From Sordaria brevicollis (taxonomy: Eukaryota > Ascomycota > Sordariomycetes > Sordariales > Sordariaceae), in contig JAUTDP010000003.1 of assembly GCA_033439795.1 (NCBI GenBank), forward strand, positions 3,224,001 through 3,288,000: a stretch of DNA of 64,000 nucleotides, read 5' to 3'. Made by a program: the position numbers and the translations under genes. The notes under the pieces were generated by a model that worked only from the letters and a program-made list of their open reading frames with translations, was not told where the DNA came from and did not search any database. Shown in pieces: positions 48,027 to 58,833 of this stretch (within the stretch, counting starts at the first letter, position 1; every line of letters begins with the position of its first letter).

Positions 48027-48312
48027 TATTATAGGATTATACCTATACTATATCCGGTATACGTATTGACCACCTATATAGGTACTTAAATCCCTAGCGA
48101 TTATTCCCGATTATAATACGTATACTATAATTCGATATAATCTAAATCTAGTTACTTATAATTACGTGCAATATCACGTGGGTGCGTACAGACTAGGGTA
48201 TAAGCTCGCGCCCATATATCCAGTCCTCCGCACACACTTCTCCCTTCCCTTCCTTCGTATAACAACACATATCTCATTATATACTTAACGGTACCAACGC
48301 TATCCCTTAATA
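48027..48312 (+). repeat. 3' LTR of A2 (286 bp)
   Basis: Same length as the 5' LTR. Starts TATTATAGG, ends CCCTTAATA. The downstream half (48170-48300) is the least mutated of all four family A LTRs. Confidence 0.93.
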
Positions 48313-48317
48313 ATATT
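48313..48317. repeat. Right target-site duplication of A2 (ATATT)
   Basis: Identical to 40622-40626. Confidence 0.85.
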
Positions 48318-50985
48318 AATAATTATTAAAATTCTCTTATATTTAATATATATTTTAACGTATTTTCGTATAATTTTTACGAATAAAAGAGATTCCGCTA
48401 ACGCCTAATATATTATCCCTATTTAATTAATTAAAGGGAGGAAATTAGTATTATATATTAAATTTTCGAATATATATAATAATCTTTAATTATAATCGAA
48501 ATCGATTAGGGTATTAACGACTTCGATACTAATTATAGGATTATTTCCCTATTTTTACGTCGCTTCGATAATACCTTAGCGCGTTAATAATTTAACCTTT
48601 AATAAATAAAGTTTAGACGTTTAATTATCTTCGCTAAATTTATTTTCATTATTAATTTTATTCCTATTACGTTCGAGGCTTCGGTCGCTAATAGGTCCGT
48701 AAATAAAATTAACCGCCTATATTAAAATTTATATAATTATTAAGTTTTTATAAAGTAATAATTTATATACGTATACGTTATATAATAATAATTATAATAA
48801 ATAAATAACGTTAAAATTAAATATAATTTATTTTTTATTTTCTTTAATAATAAATATCGTTTCTACTTTATAATTCAATAGGTTTATAAATATATTCCGA
48901 AGGAGGTCGTCGGTTATTTTTATAAATTCTACCCTCCGTCGTTTATACCCCAAATATATTTAATAAATTTATTTAAATAGAATTTCGGAGGATAGGAATA
49001 TAATTATCTTATTTAAAAGAATAAGAAGGGTATTTATACCCTTATTAATTATTAAAATTTATATATAATTTAAAATAGTAATTATATATATATTAACCGT
49101 CTTACTTTTATTATTAATATTATTCTAAAAGTCGGAATATAATACCTATTAACGATATTTTTAATTTTATTTAATTTCCTTTGATTTTTCTTTAACGGAA
49201 TTAAGCGTATTATTATTTATAATATAATTAAAGTAATTTTTTTCGTAGGATATTATAAAATTTTAAACGAATATTAATACCGGGTCGTAATTAAGGTTAA
49301 ATAATAATTTAAAATATTTTCCTAAATCCGATTTTTCTTAAATTATAGTAGTAAATGCCCGGATATTGCCGATCCGGTTTAATATAGGAATAGTAAAATA
49401 AAATAATCGTTTTTAATTAAGTAAACGCCGAATTGCCTATTAAATAATTATATTTCTATTCTTTAGAAATTAAGCTTCGTCGACGATTTTAATACCGAAT
49501 ATCGGGTTCTTTTATATTATTATACGTAATTCGATTTTATAAAAAATAGTCTTATTTTTTAAATCGTTATTATTTATAAAATTAAAGCGGGGCTTACGTT
49601 TAAAAGGGGCGTTTATACCCTTATCCTTATCCCTAGGGATATATTTATTTATTATAAATAATTTAAATTTATATTCTATATTAATTTTTACCTTTTTAAT
49701 TTACTTTATATAAATCGTAGAATACGAAATAATTATAATATTAATTACTATAAATAATTTATCCGAATTCTCTATTTATTCTACTATTTTTTTATCGAAA
49801 GTTTTTTAAATAAATATAGCGCACTAGCGGGGGTCGTTTTAGGAAATATCCCTAAAAGATTTATACTAAACCTAAAAATTAAATTCGCTAAATATATTAT
49901 ATATTTTATTAAAAATTTATATAATTAAATTAAATAGTATAATAATAATATATAAATAAACTTCGAAAGATTAACCCGCCTATTCGGTTCTACGGATTCG
50001 ATAAAATTTTATTAGGATAATAATTCTATAAGTAAGCGTTTTATTAATATTAATTTCGTTCGTAAAGAGAATGCCCTAAAGAAGAGAATATAATATATAA
50101 TTAATAATATACGTATTTAAAAAAAAGTTAGTTAAACCCGGCTTCGCTTTTATATAAATTAAATTTAATTATAGCTTTCACTTTTACGAAAATTAACGCG
50201 ACGAAGAAATTTCGCTTTTATAAACATAAAAGTAAAATAAAAATACGTATTAATAATTTAATAAAAAAATAAATCCCGGTTGAAATTATTAGGGATTTTT
50301 TAATTAATTTATTTATATTTCTTTTTAAATTTTACTATATTATATAATAAAGGAGGGTTATCCTCTTTTACGTAATTATAATTTAAAATAGGCCGATTTA
50401 ATACTCTACCGCTTAAAAAAATAAAAGTAATATCTATATACTTTTTATATAGCGGGTACTTTCTTTAAATAATATTTTTAATAGTTTGTTCGGCTTTAAT
50501 ATTCTATTTAATTTAATTAGTAACGTTATTCTATAATTACTTACTATCCTTTATATTCTTTATTGAAAATTAAATAAACCGTTTTATTATATTATTTATT
50601 ATTATAAAATATTCTTTAGTCGTAATATAATTATAATTGTAAAAGAGCGGAAATTTCTTAATATTTTCAATATCGAAGGGTTGCGTCTTTTTCGCAAATT
50701 CTTATAATTCTTCTAAATTAGTGAAATAAATTAATAAAGTTTATTAATCGAGCGCCGGGATTATATTAATTCTTTTATACTTCTTAGAAAAGTCTTTTAA
50801 TTTAATGGTAGAATTTCTATTCAACGAATTACTAGTATAAAATTACGCTATAATCCGCGAACCGATTTTAATTATTTATTATTAGTAAATATATATTTAA
50901 CGCGAAATTTAATTTATATACCCGAATCGTTTTAATTCTTCGTTTATAAAGTTATAATATATTAATAATTAAAATTTATTCGAAT
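48318..50985. other. Region D segment between A2 and B
   Basis: AT-rich, no recognisable gene. Two hairpin motifs at 50175-50196 and 50210-50232, the same family as left of A2. Frames on both strands are broken only by TAA/TAG over long stretches, so degraded ORFs are likely but unidentified. Confidence 0.45.
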
Positions 50986-50990
50986 ATTTG
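50986..50990. repeat. Left target-site duplication of B (ATTTG)
   Basis: Identical to 58829-58833. Confidence 0.85.
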
Positions 50991-51194
50991 TATTACGGCA
51001 CCAAATTATCGGCAGCGCTCCCCAGGCGTCTTGGCACCGAATTACCAGCGGAGTATAATCGTACCTATAATTATATCTCTACTTTATTTATATATATAAT
51101 CCGGGAGTAGAATTTTCGCTACTCTCTCTCGATCTTCTCCCCTTCGTATAATAATACATCTTCTCTAAGCTTTTACTAAATTAGTATCGTAATA
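50991..51194 (+). repeat. 5' LTR of B (204 bp)
   Basis: The first 60 bp are notably little mutated (CGGCACCAAATTATCGGCAG). The terminal TGTTA/TGACA appear as TATTA/TAATA. Confidence 0.92.
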
Positions 51195-51399
51195 ATTTAT
51201 TATACTTTTTTATAGCCAATAACTTAATATCTATTAAGCGTTTCGCTTTAATTAATTTATAAAAACGGTGCCGATTTTTTCTAATTGAGCCTTATTAAGC
51301 CTTTTTTTACAAAATCCTTTATCCTTTTTATTAATTACTATTTCAATTAAATATTATTAACCTTTCGCTAATTTTACGACCGAATATTATTAATTTTTT

Positions 51400-52960
51400 T
51401 TTACCTTTACGCTCGCTTAAATTTAAACCTAATTCTAATTATAAATTTAAATAGCCCCAAAACGTCCAGTACGGATACCCCGGGCTTTAATTCTAATAGC
51501 GAGTAATAGGCTTTCGCTATTAATTTTTTTCCTTTTTATAATTAATTTTATATTAATATTGTTATTTATAATTTAAAGGACGACCTTTTTCGCTTCGTAA
51601 GCGTTATAAAGGTAAATTCCGAATTCTTCTCTTAATTTTATATTTACTTCGATATTATTAAAGTTTAATTTAATTATATTTAAAATTGCGTTTATAACGC
51701 TTAAATTTAAATTATAATAAACTTTAATACTATTACCTATATTAAAACCCAATTTCGCGGTTATATTATCGAATTCGTTTAAAAAATTACTAAAGTACGG
51801 AAGTAAACCGATTAAACCTTCCTCCGTATTTCCGAATTCGAAGCTACCGTCCGCTTTTAAACCGTTTAAGTTAATATAATTAATTAGCGAATTAATATTA
51901 CCTAATTTAGGGTTAATTAATACGTCGCCGAAATTACGTTTTAAATTCGTTAATATATTACCGATTAAATTAATTTCTAATCCCTATTTATTATTCTTTT
52001 TTCTCTATTCCTTTCTTTATTTAGCCATACCCGTAATACCGAACCCTTTATTCTTATTAGCGCCGAATATTCCTTCGCAAAACGATAAAAGGAATATATT
52101 AATTAGAAATCTTTTATTAATATTAAATTTATTACTAATTATATTATTTATTTAATATTTACCGATTAGATTTTTTATATTTTTTAATACTTTTCCGGTA
52201 ACGTTTTTATATATATTCGCTTTAAAATCGATACGGTTACGGCCTTTCTTTAAAATTCTATTACTTAACCCGCGGGCTTTACCAATTTTTAAAATCTTTT
52301 TAAATAATTCGACCTATATTATATTACCTTCAATATTTATATTAAAATAATTTAAAAAATAAATTATTTATAATAAAATACCTTTCCCTTCGTTAATTTT
52401 ATTTCTATATTTATTAAATTCGCTAATTCTTACGAATTTAATATTTATTATTATATTAACGCTTTTAAATTGAAAATTAATAAACGTTTTTAAAATATTT
52501 TTATTAACGTTACCGGCGTTAACCGCCTAATTTTTAACGATTTTAAAAGTTAGGTAAATTTCTTTTGCGAATTTATTATTAATTCATTAAATATTAATTA
52601 TTGCGCCGGCGTTTCGCCGTCTATTTCCGTTTAATCCGCCGGCGATTTTATAATTTTTAATAAAGTTTTTACCCTTATAGGGAAATTTAATAGCCCTATT
52701 TTTACGGAGGAACGAACCCGCTATAAAGTAGAGGGTTTATATATATATTATAGCGGGGCCGGTTATTATACTATAATTTATATAATTAAGGCGAAATATA
52801 AAGTTTAAACCCCCGCTCCCGTTTAAAACGCTCTAATTTCGACGCCGACGTTTAAAGTAGGAAAAACCTAACTTCTAATAAAAGTCGCCGTTAAAGGCGT
52901 AATATAGAGGAATTAGAAGATTTATATTTATATTTTATAGGATTAAATATTAATTTCTCT
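51400..52960 (+). pseudogene. gag of B (degenerate)
   Basis: Occupies the space between the 5' LTR and protease. Near 52720-52800 a zinc-knuckle-like YYSGAGYYTIIYIIKAKY (Cys and His positions now Tyr) is followed by a Pro/Ala-rich linker. The N-terminal limit is not determined. Confidence 0.45.
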
Positions 52961-55900
52961 TTTTTAAATTTTATTCGCTTTAATAATATTTCCGAAACGT
53001 TATATTTTATTATAATCGATTCCGGGTATTTATTAATAGGCTTTATTAATTTTTCTTTTATATAATAATATATTTTCCCTTTAATACTTTTCTACTACCC
53101 TTATACCTTCCGTTTAATTAATAATCGCGAAGGTAATTTTATTTTTTATATTTATATTATATTTTATTTTATTAATTTTTTTATAAATTATTTTATTCTC
53201 TTCGTTTAGCCTTTTAATAATTCCGATATTATTTTTAACTTCTTTTAATTAAAAAAGTATAATTTTACTATAAATTAATTATAAAGTATTATAAATTTCC
53301 CCGGTTTTATTATTAAAAAAACGTTTTTATTTCCTTTATTTTCTATTAAAGACGTATCGGACTTTTTTTTATTAATTATGGCCCTTCGGGTATTATTAAA
53401 AATTAAATTTATACCCCGAGATTTAATTTAATCTTCCGCTAAATTACGAAAATTTCGCTACTATTCCGCTTCCCCCCATTATATTTTAGAAGCCTATTCC
53501 TACCTAAATAATTATAATTAGCCGTAAAATATAATTATCTACCTATTATTTACTCTTAATTTTATTTTAGCGTATAAAGAACCCGGTATAAAGGTCTTTA
53601 AATATACCCCCGATTAATTTTATTATTTTACTAAAATTATAATACTTTTTTTTAATACCGATAGTAATTCGCCGATAATTATAATCCCACTCCCCAACTC
53701 CGACCCCGAAAACTTTAATTAAACTTTTAACGACTTTAATAATATTATATTTCGTATAATCCTCGCCGGTTAATTTATATTTATCCCTTTTTATTAGTTT
53801 TTAATTAATTACCGGGATTAAATAGTAGAATAATTATAATTCTAGGCTATTTCGGCGGAGGATATTTAGAAATATATTAATAGAAAATTAGTATTTATTT
53901 ATATAAAGATTATTAAAGTTTTATTAAAATATTTTTACCGCCTTTAAAAAATTTTCGACTTCGAAATTACGAAGATAATATTACTTTACCGCCCCTTTAA
54001 TTATAAAATCGATTTTATTTTTAATTAAACCCCTTTATATTATTATTTACGCTTTATATTTTAAAAAAAATTCCGCGTTATATATAAATATTTAAATAAT
54101 TATTTAACTTTTAATTTTATCCGCTTAAATTCGTCCTTTACAATTACCTTTATATTCCTAGCCCGAAAATTAAAGGGTAATATACGAATTTACGTCGATT
54201 ACCGCGGGTTAAATAATATTATAGTAAAGAATAAATATTTTATTCCTTTTATTTATAAAATAATTAATTCCTTCCGTAAGGCGAAGTAATTTAATAAATT
54301 CGATATTATTATAATTTTTAACCGTTTATATATCGCTAAAGGTAATAAATAAAAGATTATATTTATTATTAAATTTAATTTCTTCGAATACTTTATTACG
54401 AATTTCGGTATAATGAGCGCGCTAACGTCATTTTAATATTATATTAATTACGTCCTATTTAATATTTTAAATAAATATACTACGGCTTATTTTAATAATA
54501 TATTTATTTATAATAAGATTAAAATAAAATATAACTATTATTTTAAAAATATTATAAAGAGGTTTATAAAAGTAAATTTAATTATCGATATCCGGAAATA
54601 CGAATTTTATAAATATAAAATAAAATATTTAGGGTTTATTATTTCCCGCGACGGTTTATATATAAATCCTAAGAAGGTTAACGTTATCGTCGGTTAAAGC
54701 GTCCTAGAAATTTTAAAGGATTTCTAACGTTTTATTAACTTTATAAATTTTTATTATAGGTTTATTAAAGGCTTTTTTAAAATTACTTAACCCTTTATAG
54801 CCTTTATATCCTATAATAAGTAAATTAACCCTATATTTAAAACTATAATTACGGTATTTAAACGTTTAAAGAACGTTTTTATTTCGGCCTTTATTCTTAT
54901 ATATTATTACCCTAAATACTAAATTATTATTAAAATCGACGTTTCGGATTAAGCGTTTAGCGGTATTTTCTTTTAAATTAATAAAGAAGGGAAACGCTAC
55001 CTTATTACTTTCTTTTCGTTTAAATACTCTCCGGCCGAATATAATTATAAAATTTATAATAAAGAATTTTTCGCTATTATTAAAGCTTTCGAAAAATAGC
55101 GCCCCGAATTTTAAGGAATTAAAAACGCTATTAAAATTATTATTAATTATAAAAGCCTCTAATATTTTATAACGACAAAATTCTTTAATTAATAGTAAAT
55201 TCGGTAATTTAAATTCTTTAACGATTTTTACTTTAAAATTATATACCGCCCGGGCGCTTATACAATTATCCTCGACGCCCTTTTCTAATTGCCCAGAAGT
55301 ATTCTAATAAATAAGCGTAATTTCGATAACGATCGGATAGCGAATTATATATATATTTTATTACCGAAAGAGAATTAAATTAAAGAATTGGACTTTAATA
55401 ACGATAATAATAATAACGACGAATAATTTATAAAGCTTTTAATTTTCGATATTAAATTATTAATCGATAATTATATTAACGCCGTTTACTTCGCTTTATT
55501 TAATTCTTTTATAATTATTATTTATTTTTAAAATTTTAATTATAAAAAATTCTTTAAATACATTAAAAAATTCGTAGGGGTTATTATAATAGATTGTAAA
55601 ATTTTTTATAATTGGATTTTAATTAATAAATAGGTTTTTATCCTTTCCTACGACGAAATTCGCTTTTAAATTCTTTAACGTATTTACAACTTAGCGTTTA
55701 ATAATTATTTAAACCGTTTTAAAACTTATAACCTTATTTAATAAATTTATATTTAACCTAATTTATTTAAGGATGTAATTACCTTCGTTTAAAATTATTA
55801 TCTTTATACCCGGGTTAAAAATTCTAAATTTACGCCCCTAAATTTATTCGAACTTATATTAATCCTATTTCGCTAATAATTTAACCTTTTAATAAATTTT

Positions 55901-56950
55901 ATCGGCCCCTTTCTTAAAATTAAAAATAGTAGGAAGATATATATTTATATTATAGTAATTATCGATCGTTTAATAAAAATACGGTATTATATTTTTATTT
56001 ATAATTTAACCGTTAAGGGAATCGCTAGCGCCTTCTTCTACGAAATTTACCGTTTATATAATACCTCCGATTCTATTATTTCTAATTACGGTTTTTAATT
56101 CGTTATTACTTTTTAGCGGGAATTTTATTAATTTTTCGGTATTTAATAGAAACTCTCTTTATCCGTTTATTTAAAAATTAATAATTAAATAAAAATTATA
56201 AACGTTTATATTGAATAATATTTATACGCTTTTTATTTTTATTATTAAAACGATTAATTTATTTAATTACCCCTTACCGAATTTATAGTGAATAATTATA
56301 TTTTAAAAATTATAAACCTCTCCTCGTTCTTTATTAATTACAATTAATACCCGAAAATAAATATTAAACCCCTTTAACGTCGTAACGCTTTTATATCGCC
56401 GGTATAATATTAAGAATTATTTAACGTTTAAATAATTAAAGAGCGCGTAAATTATATTACTATTAAGGCCCGCTTATTTATAAAGGAGGCCTAAAAGAAA
56501 TAGAAGCGTTATATTAACGTTTATAAATTAAATGCTTTAAAATATATAATCGGGGATAAAATTTAGGTTAATATTAAATATTAAAATTAAGGCCGCTTAT
56601 CCCCTAAATTAACCAATAAATAAATAAGCCCGTTCGTTATTAAAAAGGTATACCGTTAAATAATCGCCTTTACTATAAACGCAATATATAAAATCTTTTT
56701 TATTTTTTATATTTCCTTTATCCGGCTTTATTAAAAGGGTTTACCCGGTTAAAAAGCTTTTAATAAAGTTTTCGATTAATAAATAAAGGGCGCCGTCGTT
56801 TTTAAAATAATATTCGGTAAAGAAGAATAATACTTTAAGTGTATTTTTAATTTTATATAGTTTTTAGAGGGTAAATTACTTTATAGGATTAAATAGCCCC
56901 GATTTTACCCGCCGGATTAACGCCCCGTAGAGGATTTCTAAATTAATATA
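52960..56950 (+). pseudogene. pol of B (PR-RT-RNaseH-integrase, degenerate)
   Basis: Protease: IIIDSG with the catalytic Asp-Ser-Gly at 53018-53026. RT: IRIYVDYRGLNNIIVKNKY at about 54186-54242; the YxDD box reads YFNN, both Asp changed to Asn. RNase H: KIDVSD near 54935-54955. Integrase: VIIDRLIKIRYY near 55960 and a block aligned with SDxGxQF reading SNYGF near 56080. Stops are TAA/TAG. No clear chromodomain was found, unlike family A. Confidence 0.75.
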
Positions 56951-57406
56951 AGTAATATTTAGGATTTCTATACTAAATACCTATATAAATTAAGCTTTAA
57001 GTTTAATAGGATTTTGAGCTTAATATTAGCGAAAATTAAGCGAAGTTTTAAAGGAATATAATATAATTAATAATTCGCCTAAATTTAATTTATCTTTTAC
57101 GTATAAATTATAATACGCCCCTTCGGTTTCTTACGTATATATTATAATACGTTTCTACGGTTTCTTCTTATAATTTTAATTTATAAATTATATAATTATA
57201 TTACTTAAGTTTTAAATTTTATTTTTTTTAATATCTTTTCGTAGCGAAATATAATAATAGAATTACATTTTTATTATCGTTTTCCTATTAAAGTATTATA
57301 TTCTTATTAATTATCCTTTATTAAAATTTATTATCTTTAAAGCGAAGCCTTAACGTTTTACCGGCTATTTAAACGAAAATTTATATAAAGAAATTATTTA
57401 TAATTT

Positions 57407-57960
57407 ATGTAATTTCCTCCTCTTAATATTCGGGATTGGTATTTTCGGTAACGTTAATTATACAAATTACCTCCGTTTTAATTACGTTATAAAAGCGCTT
57501 TTTAATAAGGAATTAAATCGATTAGCCGGGGTCGCTATAAATAAAATATATTAATTAAATTTCCTTTTAATATTAATACTTTTATATAGGAATATTTATA
57601 GCGGGACGTTTAAAAATTGATTATATTAGGGTTTGGGTATATTTATCGGCGATTTTTTTAATAGCGGCGCGCTATAGAATAATTAATATTATATTATATA
57701 TTCGCCTACCCTTCGATAATATATTTATAATATCTTTAATAGCCTTCTTAGGGCCCGAAAGCCCAAATTCGGTTTTAATAACCGTTTTAATAATATTAAA
57801 ATATATTAAAAGATTTTTAATAGCGACTATAATACGCGTATATAATACCTCCTCTTAAACGAAAACTTTATTAATATCGCGTTCTTAGAATTTAATTAAT
57901 TAGCGAATTAGGGTAATAATATCGGCTCCGTCGCTAATTATTAGGATAGCGGGTTTATTT
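57407..57960 (-). pseudogene. Antisense degenerate ORF downstream of pol in B
   Basis: On the minus strand a frame of about 185 codons is interrupted only by TAA/TAG and has an acidic/basic, protein-like composition: IISDGADIITLIR, then EEVLYTRIIVAIKNLL, EFGLSGPKKAIKDI and TENTNPEY-stop-EEEIT at the end. Just upstream on the same strand, AAG|GTGAGT (near 58014), a 24-base T run (57980-58003 read in reverse) and TTAATTAG look like a short intron, and beyond it a further frame (58020-58200) reads FYPLGKKKKYYKYINCKKNYNK. Exon phases do not join cleanly as read. Function unknown. Confidence 0.35.
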
Positions 57961-57979
57961 TATTAATAAAACGCTAATT

Positions 57980-58003
57980 AAAAAAAAAAAAAAAAAAAAA
58001 AAA
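57980..58003. repeat. 24-base A homopolymer
   Basis: The longest homopolymer in the window. It could be a poly(A) scar or, on the minus strand, the polypyrimidine tract of a short intron, since a GTGAGT donor lies just upstream on that strand. Confidence 0.9.
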
Positions 58004-58189
58004 TTAAACTCACCTTATTATAATTCTTTTTACAATTAATATATTTATAATATTTCTTCTTCTTACCCAAGGGGTAAAAATATTAAAATATTATAGGAAT
58101 ATTATTATTTAAAATAGTATTTTTAATAATAAATTTTAAATAAATTATATAATTTATATTTTTAGTAGGAACCGCGTTAAAATCCTTAC

Positions 58190-58385
58190 GAGGGCGACGG
58201 CGAAGAGGTATAATAACGTTAAGGAAACGTACGAAATTTTTAAAAAATTTGCTTTATTATAGGCGAAGAAAGAGTATTTATCGCGCGAAGAATTTAAAGA
58301 GCGCTAGAATTATATTAATAAAAGTTATAAAAAAAAAGGGAAAGAAAGAAAGAGAGTTTAAAGGTTTAAAAGTTTAATTAAAATA
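58190..58385 (+). pseudogene. Short plus-strand degenerate ORF before the 3' LTR of B
   Basis: One frame reads VKETYEIFKKFALL-stop-AKKEYLSREEFKER-stop-NYINKSYKKKGK. Lys/Glu-rich, helical, with TAG stops only. It may be the tail of an extra ORF or a C-terminal pol extension. No family recognised. Confidence 0.3.
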
Positions 58386-58609
58386 AGAAGGGAGGAATTA
58401 TAAGTCCGTATATTATTTTAATTATTTAAATTCGGTTTAATATAATACTATTTATAACCGCTACGGTAAATAATCGCTAAATTTACCGTATTTATTTCGA
58501 CGTACGCGATAATATAAACTACCCGTTATTATTACGCCTATAATTTATTAATTAGCCTATAGGAGTATCGGTATACTAATTTTATTAATAATTAAAATTA
58601 ATTACGTTT

Positions 58610-58624
58610 TAGAACCGGGGGTAC
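58610..58624 (+). other. Polypurine-like tract of B
   Basis: TAGAACCGGGGGTAC abuts the 3' LTR; the G run is the likely tract, partly altered. Confidence 0.5.
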
Positions 58625-58828
58625 TATTATGGTATTAAATTATCGGTAACGCTCCCCAAGCGTTTTAATACTAAATTATTAGCGGAGTATAATCGTACTT
58701 ACAATTATATTTCCACTTTACTTATATATATAGTCCGGGAGTAGAGTTTTCGCTACTCTCTTTCGATTTTCTCCCCTTTGTGTAATAATACGTCTTCTCC
58801 AAGCCTTTACTAGATCGGTATCGTGACA
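58625..58828 (+). repeat. 3' LTR of B (204 bp)
   Basis: Same length as the 5' LTR. It retains the intact TGACA terminus and differs mostly by transitions. Confidence 0.92.
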
Positions 58829-58833
58829 ATTTG
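58829..58833. repeat. Right target-site duplication of B (ATTTG)
   Basis: Identical to 50986-50990. Confidence 0.85.

Larger units (their letters stand above)
40627..48312 (+). mobile_element. Complete Ty3/gypsy chromovirus-type element A2 (plus strand)
   Basis: 7686 bp bounded by two 286-bp LTRs and a perfect ATATT duplication. It is the same family as A1 in the opposite orientation. Order on the plus strand: gag, protease, RT, RNase H, integrase, chromodomain, purine tract, 3' LTR. It is inserted within region D, whose hairpin motifs flank it on both sides. All frames are broken by RIP-type stops. Confidence 0.93.
50991..58828 (+). mobile_element. Complete Ty3/gypsy element B (plus strand)
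   Basis: 7838 bp bounded by two 204-bp LTRs (TATTACGG.../TATTATGG... to GTAATA/GTGACA) with a perfect ATTTG duplication. Plus-strand order gag, protease, RT, RNase H, integrase, then about 1.6 kb of extra sequence before the 3' LTR. LTRs are unrelated to family A. The interior is RIP-degraded. Confidence 0.92.

Noticed and set aside
57980..58003. A24 run as the poly(A) tail of a LINE insertion
   Set aside because: No endonuclease/RT frame or target duplication adjoins it; an intron pyrimidine tract on the minus strand or simple slippage fits as well.
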